This document shows, in pieces, positions 9,498 through 21,309 of a stretch of 64,000 bases of DNA. Source of the stretch: Zymoseptoria tritici IPO323 (taxonomy: Eukaryota; Ascomycota; Dothideomycetes; Mycosphaerellales; Mycosphaerellaceae); the NCBI RefSeq assembly GCF_000219625.1, contig NC_018203.1, forward strand, positions 310,001-374,000, read 5' to 3'. The translations under genes and the position numbers were made by a program. The notes under the pieces were generated by a model that saw only the letters and a list, made by a program, of their open reading frames with translations, was not told where the DNA came from and did no database searches. Each line of letters opens with the position of its first letter. Positions within the stretch are counted from its first letter, which is position 1.

Positions 9498-11830
9498 GTT
9501 AATTCATTGCATAGGAATGCTGCACTTCATAAGTTGAGAAGCTCAATCGTAGTCCAGTTCCTCTTCTCTAGAATCTGGACAGTCTGGAGCAAATAAAGAC
9601 GCGCCTCTTCCAACTCCTACGGTGATATTGCCCTCTCAGTCGATCCGATTAGGACAGCTGATCAGGACGCTCACGCCAGCGCCAGCAACTTGACTCAAAG
9701 CGCCTACGACGCCTCTCCACTGATTTCAACGAGCAATACAAGCCAACGTTGTCGCCGCACTCCACCGCAAGTCACTGCAGCAGTCTGACGAGATGGCCCA
9801 GCACACCTGACGACCGCCACGGAGAGTGCCTGGTACGAGGCTGTGGAGTTGCAATGCCATGGTCCTGTGAGGATTCTGGCACTCGGGATGGAATGGTACA
9901 AGCATGAAGGGTGAGTTGCGGAGTGGAATTGACAGAGCAGGCCGATGCATGCTCCAAGTGCCGGTGAGGTCGATGAGAGATGAAGTTGCATGACATTTAC
10001 AAGCCTTTGGTACATGCAGCATGCAGGATGCGATGAGGCGTGCCGAAATTCTCAGAGGAAAGTGCTCGCGGCGGTGGCTTCTTTGGCATGCCTTGAGACC
10101 CGCTACAAGTCGCCGCAACAGTCAGCGATTGAGCCAAATCTGCTACTACACATGAACAGCTGAGCGATCGCGATCTACGAGGGCGTCTGCTTTCACACTC
10201 GGCCTTCAATCGAAGACCGCAACCACTTTCATCCGCCTTCGACACCGTACCAATCAGTCAGTCCCATAACCTCCATCATCCTCTGCGGGCGTCAGAACCT
10301 CCACCTGGCAGCGAATGGTCCCGCTACTCACGCCGGAGCTGAACAACATGCCGCCCGTCGAAATTGCTTAGATGGGCTAATCAATCCAGCTCCCGTCTCG
10401 AACATCTCGCCTCCGGGTATCGAACCAGACCTCCATGGTGCGCGGCCTCGAGGTCTTGCGACAAGATATCTTTGCCCAGCTTTCACTTCTTCATTGGCAT
10501 AGATGGCGGCCAGTTTACTGTTAGGCCGCCGAACGAGGTCATGACGACAGCATCCTCCTCGTCGTGCCCAGATACGGTCCGTCCAGTGTTCTCGTCGGAG
10601 AAGATCCTTAGCACAAGGGTACGCCGCCGTCAGGATCACAGATACACACGTCGCCGTCTCACGGTGCCAGGTTGAGGATACAACGTGGAGTGCGAATCGC
10701 CATCCATGGTATTCCCGGCAGCAGTGCTTGATTTCCACCTGCCGCGTTGTGAGTTGTCGGCCGCACTGGCCATTTCACCTTGACATTCTCTTCAAGCTCT
10801 GCAGCAGGCATCGCTCGAACCCCGCGTCGTGGCGTGGCTCGATCTCCACACGTCCAGATTTCGCTCGACCCTCTTGTGACCCTACATCCGCTCTCAGGTT
10901 GAGTTCCGCATGCTTCCGCTGGAATTCCCCGCCTTCGCTCGACCTCTGCAAGATGACCTACTGGCCGCGATCCATCACTCGTCGGCGACACTGGTCTTCT
11001 ACGCCCTGGATCATCCACGATGCGCAACACACCACCTTGAGATCAAGCCTTCGACGGCCGGTCCGAGAAGATCAGTCGTGCGGAGCGGACTAGGTCCCTC
11101 TCATTGAGTCCGCTGTGGAAGGCCACCCCAAGATGCTGCACGAAAGCAGCTTACCTCTCATGCTGAACATAGATAACGGAACACACCCATTCGGAGCATC
11201 GTCCAACACCGGTCTCGGAGGCGTCATCACTGGTCTACCCATCCACCCTTGCTTTTGCTTCCGATGTCTATGCAGGTGCCATTCTCGATGTGCCTTTGCC
11301 ACACGATCTCAGCAAGGCCACCGCACAATGACACCATGGCTTAGAGGGAGATGCCAGAGACACGGAGAGAACGGTCACCACACATGATTGGACAGTTATT
11401 GAGCGGACGGATGACTACTGAGCTGCGCATGACTCGCCGCCAGAGCCAGCAGGAGTTTGGGTACGTCCGAGCTTTTGTTCTTTGGCTTCCGTTGGAGGAT
11501 CAGCACGAGTATTATCGACGCCAGCTCTTGGCGAACGACAGGTGTCAATCCTCGAGCCTCTTCTCCACGCCATTCGTATTCGACCAGACTTCGGCTGCAA
11601 CACGGTGTCAGTCTGGCCTCGGTCAAGTCGGCGCTTCCGATGCCGTACCTTGTGTGGTCACTCCACATTGTCTTCGCCATAATTGCAATTATTGCGCTGC
11701 TGCTCTAGCCGGGCTTTCAGGCACAGCTGCTGTCTCGTTTCGTCAAGGACCTCGCTTTTCCATGATCTCCAGCCGCTCCCACTAACCCGACCGCCGTTCG
11801 TCGAAGCTATTCTCGTTGCCATACACCGTA
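9498..11830. other. no firmly supported gene
   Basis: The longest frames are 136 and 123 codons on the minus strand (10328-10738 and 10659-11030) and 65 codons on plus from ATG 10910 (MLPLEFPAFARPL). At 11649-11708 a hydrophobic stretch (LVWSLHIVFAIIAIIALLL) is cut by a TAG and could be a membrane-protein remnant. None is convincing alone. Confidence 0.4.
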
Positions 11831-11836
11831 GGACTC

Positions 11837-12412
11837 ATGCAAGAACGCGCAACCTGCTACACCGTCTTCCGAGTTCTCCCCTCCTCCAGTGAAGCCATGA
11901 ACGCCGTTTGCGAGGTCCTCAAACCCGGCTTCACGCTTCACACAACACGAACCGAGTCTCTTCGTCTTCCCACCCTCCATCGCAGTCTCTTTCCTCGAAC
12001 AATGCACCCTCTCCACAACAAACATCGAGTCCGTCCTCAGCATGGCCTGCACACTCATCATCCAACACTCCCGCTGCGACGCCGCCCAAATCCATACCGA
12101 GATCGACCGCACCTACCGCTACACAGTCGTCTTTTCACGATGGACGGCATGTCCTGTACGCACGCATGCATGCCAGAGCAACGAGTTATGCCGGAACAAC
12201 TGGTAACGGCGGAGCACCTCCTGGCTATTGCACACTACATGCTGCTGCAGAACGACATGCTCGACCCTGCAAACCGCCACCACAAGCGCCGTGCCAGCTT
12301 CCCAGTGAGGCTCGCTTGTGTTCGTGTCCACTCTGCCAGTATTTTTACACACGGTGCGCCAGCTACACTCTTCACTATAGCCGATCCGCGGCTCAAGAAT
12401 CACGACTCTTAA
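11837..12412 (+). CDS. hypothetical protein, frame uncertain
   Basis: From ATG 11837 (MQERATCYTVFRV) a 191-residue frame is open. A second plus frame (11908-12594) is also open, and part of the third frame looks globular (MACTLIIQHSRCDAAQIHTE). One gene probably lies here, possibly frameshifted. I cannot decide the true frame and recognise no domain. Confidence 0.25.
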   Translation: MQERATCYTVFRVLPSSSEAMNAVCEVLKPGFTLHTTRTESLRLPTLHRSLFPRTMHPLHNKHRVRPQHGLHTHHPTLPLRRRPNPYRDRPHLPLHSRLFTMDGMSCTHACMPEQRVMPEQLVTAEHLLAIAHYMLLQNDMLDPANRHHKRRASFPVRLACVRVHSASIFTHGAPATLFTIADPRLKNHDS

Positions 12413-12599
12413 AGTATATACAAAGACCGACTCGCCTCGGCGGACTGTCGCGATTTCAGCTTCTTACAGGAACTGCAGTCAAATTTGCTACCCGCCATAC
12501 ATCCTCGCCGTCCCGTTCTCGCGAGTCTGAGCCGCATCTACGATGCACAAGTGCGACCGGCTACCACGCCCTTGGACATTCCGCTAGCCTTTAAACATC

Positions 12600-12720
12600 A
12601 GATCAGCCGTCGACCACACAGAAATCCTCATATTTTCAGCTGCCAGTTCAATCTCATCAAGTCCAATCTCTCTTCCAAATCTCGGCGTAGGCAGCCTCTT
12701 AGCAGCGTTCCTTCGAGACT
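12600..12720 (-). pseudogene. copy 2 of the RRD-EE-LMR-NW fragment
   Basis: The minus strand reads LRRDLEERLDLMRLNWQL, a TGA, GFLCGRRLI, a TGA. The equivalent positions of copy 1 (6968-7234) are open, and the second stop replaces a Trp codon. TGG to TGA is a C-to-T change on the other strand. The copy is clearly dead. Confidence 0.45.
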
Positions 12721-12880
12721 CGCAGGGAAGTCCAGCAAAGCAGCAGCTCGGTGGGGTGTGCCGGCGTAAAGACAGAGCGAAGATTCTTAGCACGCGATGG
12801 AGAACTCTTAGCCCGCTCCATCACTCTACCGCAGCTTTCAGATCTCAAGACCAGCAGCAAGTCACCCGGCATCCGCAGAT

Positions 12881-13570
12881 TTGACAACAGTGGATTTGCT
12901 ATCTTCCTTCACAGCCGGTCCCAGAGTCTGGAAGTCACCGCCAATAAGATCCTCCGTCGGTCCGTCGGACAACGATCAGATCTTTCGCGCCTCTCCTGGC
13001 CTGCTTTCAACTACGACTCTGGGATCGCTCGAGCACGATTTTCCTCCGAGACATGAGTTGCCATGCAAGGTACCTGGAAGTCGTGGAAGCAGTGCATCTC
13101 GACCGAGCAGCTTGCCACTTTCCCTACCTTCGCTGAGCATGATTACGACTGCTGAAATTCGTCCCACAACTGCTGGTATCCGCTGCGGCTGTGAAAGCCA
13201 AAAGTTCGTCCAATTAAGCGAACAACCGCTCGAGTAATCAGAAACAGGACGTTCGACCAAGCACATCCCACAGCGGCTTACAGGCTCCTACGACGAAGGA
13301 TCAAGCACGTGTTACAGTACCATCCAAGGTGTGAACAAGAAAGTGCAGCCCGCACAGAGTTACATCTCATTTGCCGCCGCAAAACGCCCTATGTATGACG
13401 TGGACCCCACATCTGCGTTCGAATCCGAAAGGGCGCGGATCAGCAGTCTTGTCGATGGGCCGCATGAGCTTGAGTCTCTCGGAGACCTCAAAGTCTGTCC
13501 AAATCAGCGAACAAACGCTCGGTCAATCAGAAACAGGACGTCCGACCAAACACATCCCACAGCGGCTTGA
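12881..13570 (+). pseudogene. dispersed family A, copy A1
   Basis: One plus frame contains GSLEHDFPPRHELPCKVP, a TAA at 13235-13237, then VQPAQSYISFAAAKRP and RARISSLVDGPHEL before stopping at 13570. Matching pieces occur at 19728-20225, 48719-49355 and 63691-64000; the central 110 bases are closely similar to 48957-49070. In an internal duplicate (about 13490) the base triplet equivalent to the TAA is CAA, so this stop looks like a C-to-T change at a Gln codon. The function is unknown. Confidence 0.5.
13199..13566 (+). repeat. ~290-bp offset internal duplication in copy A1
   Basis: Bases about 13199-13272 and 13488-13566 are near copies; both contain AATCAGAAACAGGACGT-CGACCA. The two copies lie in different frames relative to the family reading frame, so the duplication has damaged the gene. 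Confidence 0.6.
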
Positions 13571-13978
13571 ACATTATACAGGACTCCTCCAGCCACCGAA
13601 CGATCCCTCACACGACGACGATCCTGAGGTCTTTTCTCTCACAAAATCCTGGACAACATCAAGTGCGTCCTATTTACTGTTGCCACTCATCTTGCTTCAA
13701 GCGCTCTTCGCAACGAACGCAAAAAGCTCAGCAATGTTCACTGCCGTCAATCCGGACTCGACACCACCGCTCGCGAGATTGCACAGGTCCGCAAACACCT
13801 TTGAAGACCGGACGAGATGTCTCGTTGCCCCTGAGCCCACGGCAGTCGCCCCATTGTTCTCCGTACTGTTCACGCATCGCGCAAAGTCTCACGAATCCTT
13901 ATTCGCTGATGATACCGTGCTACTGAGCGTGGCAAGATCCTTCTGCATGCGGACGAGAGCAACGAGGGTGCACCACCG

Positions 13979-14334
13979 TTGGCGAACGGCCAGACTCCGG
14001 GTCTCCTGAGCTTTTCACCAGTCGGTCCCGCCCACGTTGATGTTGGAGTCGATCTCAATCCTTTTGATGAACAGTCTGTGAATGGGACCGATGCTTCCTA
14101 CAGTGCACCTCACCATACCCATATCATGCATGACTTCGAGATGCTCAAAGAGCGCGAAGGACCCCATACGCACTAGTACAGCGATCTCAACGTTGACCAG
14201 GTGGTCGGAAACATGGTCGATGCCATAGCAAAACCATACCCCGACGTCAAGAATGCTTATGCGACCGTCCGTCTATCTCTGCCCACGGGCAAGCTCTGCG
14301 AATTCTCACATTGCATGCATCCACGTGTTTGACA
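13979..14334 (+). pseudogene. unknown protein fragment, one internal TAG
   Basis: From ATG 13979 the frame reads MANGQTPGLLSFSPVGPAHV, continues to REGPHTH and a TAG at 14174-14176, then resumes YSDLNVDQVVGNMVDAIAKP and ends at 14334. CAG to TAG would explain the stop. The frame is the same as copy A1 upstream, with several stops between, so it may be the remote C-terminal end of that gene. Confidence 0.3.
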
Positions 14335-14750
14335 CTTTCCATCGATGCTGGCATGAGTCGGGATGGCGGATTCAAGCTCTCATCTCATGGGACGAGGCGA
14401 CTGCTGTTTGCAGGAAGATGTACCCACCAAGCTTCAGCCACGCCGCACTCTGCCGACGTGCACCTCTCTTGAACGGTCCGCTTTTTGTTCGCATGGTTGG
14501 CGTAGGTCGCAATATCGGTCTCTCCTGTCGACCAAGGGAGCGCAGCAAGCAATACACATGCTGCCTTCTCCACCGACGGTCTCTGATGCCTGGCCTGAGC
14601 TTTACCTCGTTCTGGTTGTCGTGAAGTAGGTGCATCTCGCTGCCTTGGACACTGGACGAACAACATTATCGCTCGGCGAGGGCCAGCTGCTCATGCTCGT
14701 GTCCGCCGGTACAGTCCTTCTGCTGTCTTGCCTCGCTGTTTGCCATTGCT

Positions 14751-15998
14751 ATGCCGCTATGCCCACGGTTCTATCGCGAAATGCAAACGTCAAGGCTGCA
14801 GGTGGAAGAACAATTCGGCTTCTCTGCCATGCCATTCCTTGGAAGGACCGCGGTCACGATCCAGGGACAGTCGCCTGCAGTCGATGTCGACGACCAGCAC
14901 AAGCTCATCATGACTCACTGCGCTGCATCACCCACGGCAACAGCGAAGGGTGCGCCACCATGTCCGACAGCGACTCTAGCTTGTTCTCAATTCCGAAACG
15001 CAAGGCTTTTGCTTCACCTCTGGGACCATCACCCTTCCCGTTGTGACCCTCGCCAACAGCCTTGCCGTTGGTGCAGCTCTTCTCCTGGGCGGACTTCTTC
15101 TCTCACATCGGTGTGTGCACTGCATCTTGCTCCGGTGCATAATCCTCAGCACAGTTTATGCTCGACCTTGTCCAGGCACTCGCTCCGGACTTCATGCCTT
15201 TTCGATAGCCTGCACCGCTTCGACTGTTGTTTAAAGACAGATCCTTCATGCGACACCAATCTTCACCCGCTTCTCAGCTGGTTGGAGCAAGAGTGGCCCG
15301 CCTTCGATGCGAGAAACTACGCAGAGAACGACGACTGCGACGATAACGTGGAGCTGGAACTGTGGCAACGAGGCGACGAGGAGGATGAAGAAGAGGACGA
15401 CAACGAAGCTCTCAACGGCGACGCCGATCTCGAAGAGGATAACGCCGATGTCGACGCGGAAGGCGACGGTGAGAGACTATGTTGAAAAGAAGGAGGACAA
15501 CGTACATTCCACGCCGCCAACAGGCGATCTGGGCGCACGTTCTTGATACATGATACAGCGCCGCCGGTGATGGAAAAGACAAAAGCAGCTGCGAAGCGGA
15601 ATGCGGCGGCACAGGCGTCCGAGGACCGCGGAGGAGGTCACGACAAAGAACTAATCGCAATGGAAGCGACGAAAGAGCCTCCAACGCGGACAGTACACGA
15701 ATTCGCGGCATCAGGAGCGCAACCACTCTCGACGCCACTGCGCTACTTGACCACAACGACAAGCATCGGCCTTCCTGGCGGCCCAGCCAGAGAGGCAGCA
15801 CGCATGATATCAGTTCTGGATGCTCTAAAGGACACGCCTGATATCTTTGGAGTAACTCACATGGGTTCTGAGGCGACATTCTCTGCGCCGGAAGCACGTC
15901 ATGCCAAGATGGCGATTTACAAACGGCCCAGTGAGCACACTACTTTGGACTCCCGGCCATCTTGTCGTTGGTACAGCTCTGCGCGGCGTACCAGGTGA
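14751..15998 (+). pseudogene. acidic protein, 416-codon frame with one TGA
   Basis: From ATG 14751 the frame is open to a TGA at 15483-15485, then stays open to 15998. A 416-codon frame with a single internal stop is very unlikely by chance. Residues 185-240 form a highly acidic tract (RGDEEDEEEDDNEALNGDAD). After the stop comes a Lys/Ala-rich stretch (MEKTKAAAKRNAAAQ) and a globular-looking tail. CGA to TGA is the simplest cause. The first 735 bases alone would give a 244-residue protein, so a truncated product could still be made. Another plus frame (14363-15046, one TAG) overlaps the start and is less convincing. Confidence 0.55.
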
Positions 15999-15999
15999 C

Positions 16000-16390
16000 A
16001 GGGGATCAATCGTTCTTGGAAATTCACCGCTGTCTGACTAGATGCACCCGGAATTTCTACATTCTGTTGAGAAGATACCCGTGCTCGCGCTCTAGCTGAT
16101 GCGTCCAAAGAAGCGATGTTGGCGATGTTGGCGATGTTGCTGGGTTTGAAGGGAGACAGCTGAAGGAAGTCAGGTACGGAGAGTCAGGTCAAGGGAGTCA
16201 GGTGAAGGGAGGCGGGTGATGGGAGTACTGGCGGCGTCTTGGAAGCGTGAAGGGAGTCAAGCAAATGTCATCAGGTCAAGGGAGTCATCGAGAGGTCAAA
16301 AGTAAGAAGTCCATTCATGGGAAATGAAGCGAGCGTTTTGCTGACGATCACTCACAGGTTCCTGGCAATCCATCGAAAGCGCATCCACTC
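16000..16390. other. no gene; degenerate GTCAGGT-AAGGGA repeats
   Basis: No coding frame of note. GCGATGTTG occurs three times at about 16114-16139. Scattered ~14-bp units of the type GTCAGGTCAAGGGA follow to about 16310. Confidence 0.6.
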
Positions 16391-16715
16391 ACTTGTACAA
16401 CGGAGATGGAGACGATTTCTTCTCTAGAAAAGCATGGCACGGGCGATGGGTATTTCCCGAAGCGATCGATAGACTTCGCGCGAAGAGACATGTCCGATTT
16501 GACCCTCAGTCCCCCAACTCTCCAAGAGATGGCAACGCATCCTCGCAGGATTCGTTCACCTTCGCATGGCCACCGCATCTGTCATTAAAGGGCGATCGCT
16601 GGCCCCCGACTTTTATGGCAGATGAGTGCCCTGCATCTACTTCGGACACCGCACTCGCAGCAAGCTTGTGCTCGCCAGCATCTCCGCCGCTGCTCCCGCA
16701 CTGTCCTGTCATGTT

Positions 16716-17507
16716 ATGTACCAGGCTAGCAGGCAGACTTTGACACTACGAAACTATTCTCGTCCTGCGTCTATCAATCACACCACTCTCAAATGGCATA
16801 GGCCTTGTATAGGAGTTCCGATCGCAATCCACGAAAATACTGAATACAGATACTGCGAGAATGTAAATAGCAAGGCGGCTGCTTCTGGGAAGGCTAAGGA
16901 GGAGGCAGCAACAGATGCGATGAAGTGGCCGCTGCGGAACTTCGGGAAGGTCGTGGGTGACTGTCCGTACGATAAGGATTACCTGTCACGTACCACAAAG
17001 GCAAAGTGCAACCCTCAAAGTGAGGTCGTCTCCATTCATCCTTTCAGTTATCGATGCAGTGCGCAACAGCTACTCAAACTCATGATCGCGCAAGAGGTCG
17101 GACCTATTCTCGCCGCTTGCGGACTTCAAGTTATTGTCCTCTACTCTCGACACCACCTGCGCAACCGACCGCAATGACAAGCCGAACCAGAAATCAAGCT
17201 CGTGGCCTTGCCGAGCCCAACGATGTACTTCACGCCGAGAAGGGAGCCCTCGCCGGTGGACATGCTGTCGAATGCGACAGCTTGTCGTGGTCTGCTTCCC
17301 ACTGATTGTGTTTTCGACGTCCTTCTTGAGTGGACAAAAGCATCAAATCCACTGTCAACATAGACGAAGTAGAGGAGGCAGAGTTCCGGTAATCTCATCA
17401 ACAGCATCAGGACAAACGCCAGATCTGTTTGGCTGCGCTCAAGATGAAATGCACCATTGAGTTTGCGCACTCTTTGCCAGAGAACGACCAGAGTGTTGCT
17501 GGTTTGA
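16716..17507 (+). pseudogene. unknown protein, frame with four stops
   Basis: From ATG 16716 the frame is open for 153 codons (KAAASGKAKEEAATDAMKW, QQLLKLMIAQEVGPILAACG). It then meets a TGA at 17175-17177, TAGs at 17361 and 17370 and a TGA at 17445, with ordinary protein composition between them. The stops fit Arg/Gln codons. The first open part could still encode a 153-residue protein. No family is recognised. Confidence 0.35.
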
Positions 17508-17894
17508 TTGTTCGGCAGACATATCCATGCTCAATAAACATCTTCGTCCTATCAGCACGTCGCACACTCGGAGCCATCCAGCCTCGTGTTTTGTGTGCAG
17601 TTCGAGCGAAATCAAGAAGGTACCGCAATACATACATCCACCTTCCGCCTTGTTCTATCAAGCGGCATGATTGTGTGCATGCACACTGCAAACACTCACC
17701 AGAGCTGCCCCAGACAAACAGGAAGACGCTTGGAAGAACACTCCGCTTTTGTCGAGCCTCTACTGGCCAAGAAAGACATTAAACACTGCATTCCGACGTT
17801 CGTCTACCGCTTTAGATTCACATCGCCTTCTCGTCTTCTCTCTCCTCCTCTCTTGCTTCCATCCCAAACACGGAACCATAGCTGCTGGCACATC

Positions 17895-18044
17895 ATGTTG
17901 AATCGAGATGCGGTGCGATCACAACCCGAGTCCGTTAATGAGAATGCGAAACTCTGCCCCAAATGCAAAACTCTGCAGCCGATGACGGCGTTTGAGAGTC
18001 TCTTCAAAAGCAAGAAGGCGAACAAGTACTGTTGGAGCTGTTAA
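17895..18044 (+). CDS. 49-residue CPKC/CWSC zinc-ribbon-like protein
   Basis: ATG 17895 follows a pyrimidine-rich leader (CTTCTCTCTCCTCCTCTC) typical of expressed fungal genes. The product starts MLNRDAVRSQPESVNE and has two cysteine pairs, LCPKC near residues 22-26 and YCWSC at the very end, spaced like a small zinc ribbon. Downstream, GCTAACC at about 18119 followed by TTTGATTAG looks like an intron end. If a donor lies at the GT inside the stop region, the C-terminus would change and the last Cys would be lost. The function is unknown. Confidence 0.5.
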   Translation: MLNRDAVRSQPESVNENAKLCPKCKTLQPMTAFESLFKSKKANKYCWSC

Positions 18045-18149
18045 CGTAGATCCACTCTTTCTCCCTGGCACCCTCCCTTGCTGATCTTCATCACATGCAC
18101 ACATGTAATATGACTCAAGCTAACCACTCTCACATTTGATTAGCACCTC

Positions 18150-19720
18150 CACCTTCCCAACGCCTGAGTTGACCCGGCTTCGAATACCCGGCCTTGGACT
18201 ATTCGCTTGTAGGACTAGCTGAGGCACACCCAGGACGAGCACAACAACGATACCCGCAAATCTTCCTCCACGGCCGTCTCAATGGTGGGTTTCCGCGATG
18301 CCGTAAGTGCCAGACTAGCGGACCGCTCGGTTCGACATCGACATCGTCACCGCTCAGATGCCGCGCTCCACAACATCCCGAACACGGTCGACAACACCAC
18401 CGGACCGCCGAGCGTAACGCTGACAACCAAGTCGATACCTCCAAGACCCACGTCCGCACTGTCGTGGTCGCCACGACGGCGATCAGCGGCGCCTGCATCG
18501 TCAACTGGATGGAGGTCGTTTACGCCCGCATTGACGACTCGTTGGCGAGGCAGGACTGGGTAGCGATCCAGAACTGAGAGGCGATCCAGGTGGGGTACGA
18601 TGGCGATGGCAAAGCCGCGGAGGTGTACGAGCGAAAGCGGCGTACTCGCCATGGCGGCGATCATTGATGCTCCTATCGAAGTACGAGCGGACGTGTTACG
18701 CATTCGTGTTTGTCGTGTCGGCCCTGGCATTTTGGTGATGGCTCGATGAGGTGGATAGGAATGCTAGATGAAGATGGAAAGCGGAAAATTAAGATCGAGA
18801 TGAAATGGACGGATTCAGGAAGTCGAGCAGTGGTCATACATCGAAAGCATTGGTATTCATCCAAGTTACCTGGGAAATTCATTATCGCTGCTGCTGCTGC
18901 TGCAGTCTGTGACAGACCCCTCTCGCCACAAGCATTGTCTTTAACCAAGTTTTGAAAGAGCTGAGCCTTCCTCCGTCCCGGCTTATTGGTATGCGAATGT
19001 TGTGCTGAGAACGAAGCTATCAGAGTCAGTATGTCGAACACAACAGAGTCTGTATGTTGAACACAGCAGCGTCCTTGGAATCTGGACCTTGCGAAAAGAA
19101 GACTTTGACCGGCCAGCTGGTCAACTTGCCAGCGCTGTTTGACCTCACGCTCACCTCGTATATTTGGGAAGGTTACTTTGGTTGGAGGCTGGAGTGTTGA
19201 AAAAGATGCCAACGCATGTAATACCACGCTGCCGCATCGACCAGACCGCGACCAAGCAGCCGCTCTAAACTATGTCGACGAGGCGATGCCAAAGCACGCT
19301 CGGGAGCTGAGCAGTGACCCGTCGCAAGGTCCATCACGAAGACAGGTGATATCGCCTTTGATGCAGGTATATTATCATAGAAATTGATCACCAAGCACAT
19401 ACGACCACAGATAGATGAAAAATCGGCTTCCCGTCCGATCAGCCATGATAATCATCTAATCGCTACACTAGTACTCAAGTTGGTGACAATTGGGGAATCC
19501 GTAGTGTTGTATGTTTTGCGATTTCTTTTTGCTTTCGTCTTGCCACGTGTGCATTCGCGCCAGCCTTCTTGCGGTCTCAAGTGCTCAAATAATCATCACA
19601 TGTCGTGCAGTGTATCATTTTTGGACTTCCGAGAGAAGTTGTACTCAATGAGGCATCTTGCGACGATGTACTCGGCCATTGTGCCTGAGGCAGCAACTTC
19701 GGACCTTCTCGGAAACTGTC
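18150..19720. other. no firmly supported gene
   Basis: Competing short frames lie at 18194-18577 and 18282-18563 (plus) and 18347-18730 (minus). A 184-codon minus frame without an early ATG (18673-19227) is at the edge of chance. A CTG triplet run sits at 18889-18903. Confidence 0.4.
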
Positions 19721-19727
19721 TCCATCG

Positions 19728-20225
19728 ATGTCCTGTCCTTGCATAAACACGAACAATCAGCAACCTGCTCCGAGCATCCTCATCCGAACATCATCAGCGA
19801 TCGGAGGATCCTCATTGTCACCACCGTCGTCGAAAATGTCCGCCGCCTGCCACAAGGACCGATTACGAGTTACTCCTCCGCGAAGCCGACCGTGTCTGCT
19901 CCACCACTGTCGCTCTCGCAAGGACATCTCGTTCGCCGCCGCAACAAACCCAGTGCCTCGCCTTTTGAATGCCACCTGCACGGTCCACTCGAGCAACCCG
20001 AGAGCAAGCAGTTTCATCGATGCGTCTCACAAACTCGAACTTCCGACCGCGGTTGACGGGTCCTGGTCGTCAACACATGAGGAGGAATCTCCCGGCTGCA
20101 TGAGCAGAGAAGTCGGAGCACAAGGTGGGCAATCAGGAGATAAAGGAGAAGGAGAGGCGGAGAGTTCAGTCCAACATTCACGGCCCACAGGTCTCTTCGA
20201 CATTCCCTTCCACTTCAGGATGTAA
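19728..20225 (+). CDS. dispersed family A, copy A3 (165 residues)
   Basis: An intact frame from ATG 19728 begins MSCPCINTNNQQ. Residues about 70-115 contain KDISFAAATNP and RASSFIDASHKLELP, which align with the SFAA-KRP and RARISSLIDAPHK segments of copies at 12.9 and 48.7 kb. The C-terminus is Glu/Gly-rich and differs from the other copies. It is the only family member here without an interrupted frame, but it is more diverged than the others. The function is unknown. Confidence 0.45.
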   Translation: MSCPCINTNNQQPAPSILIRTSSAIGGSSLSPPSSKMSAACHKDRLRVTPPRSRPCLLHHCRSRKDISFAAATNPVPRLLNATCTVHSSNPRASSFIDASHKLELPTAVDGSWSSTHEEESPGCMSREVGAQGGQSGDKGEGEAESSVQHSRPTGLFDIPFHFRM

Positions 20226-21300
20226 CGAAGTTAGACGTAGTGGGATGTCATGATTGATGACCTCGAAGCCGATGCAAAGCCAGCCCGAAGTCCCCATTTA
20301 CCTGGCACAGAGCGAGCTCCTTAACTTCACAAGGAAGGACTGGATGTGGCAACTCAGCCGGAGACTGCCATGCACAGCGTTGTGATAAACAAAAACGGAT
20401 TCGTAGACTCGATTGAAAGAACAGCACACTTAGACCATGTCTGATCCTGCGTTGAACAACGGATCCTCCACATCGGTATGTACGGCCAACTCGGTCACCT
20501 GTAAGATGCGAGCACCCGACTGCATTCTACTGTTCGCATTCAACCGGCTAGTCTTTCCATCCTGCGTGTGGTGAACGGCTGAGAAGCCGTCAATCCGTTC
20601 CGCGCAGAGACAAAGCTCAAATCCTGCCCAGCACTGAATGCACACAACAACACTGTACCTCTGCTAGGCTCGGAGAGACTGAAGCCGGACGATGCATTAA
20701 TGGTTCCGCTGCACGACATCGTCACCTTAGTTCTGGAAGTACTTGGAGATATTGGCACACGCGGCCCGATTTGTGGTACAGATGAGCCGGCAGCATTCGG
20801 CAGATGAGCAGGAGAGGGAGTTAGTTCTGGGCAGAGCGACTTGCTTTGCTCGATGGCCTGTTGGGGAGAATGAAGAAAGACATGCATAAGTCACTCGTTA
20901 GAGCGATCGCTCGAACGATAGAGGTTGTGCAGGTAGCATTTGACTGGATCAAACTTTGTGACTTGGTATGGTGGGTCGGACTGGCGACTTACTTAATGTC
21001 CAACTACGTAAGCAGGCACAGCTCTGTCTGCATAGGCAAGTAAGTCTGGCTTCGACGTTGTTTCTGGAAGGCATCTGTCCGCTACATCATTCCTCGCTCC
21101 CAATTCCTCTCAAGCATCTCTTAGGCCGAAGAAATGGAGTCAACGTTGCAAGAAGTTCTTACTTGCTGCAAAGCAATCCCATCGAAAGTCATGTCCACCT
21201 CCGTCCACTCTAAGCTTCCCAAACTCGTGAAATCGGCGGCAAAATCGGATGGGTTGGGGCTCTCGAATTAAGGAGGTTCTTATCTACTGCTAAGCGATCC
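20226..21300. other. no firmly supported gene
   Basis: The best candidate is a 115-residue minus frame from ATG 20887 to 20540 (MHVFLHSPQQAIEQSKSL), Ser/Pro-rich and without a domain. The rest holds only short frames. Confidence 0.35.
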
Positions 21301-21309
21301 CTTCGAAAG

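Noticed and set aside
11908..12594. 228-codon plus frame
   Set aside because: No ATG near its beginning and it overlaps another long plus frame; kept only as an alternative reading of the 11.8-12.4 kb locus.
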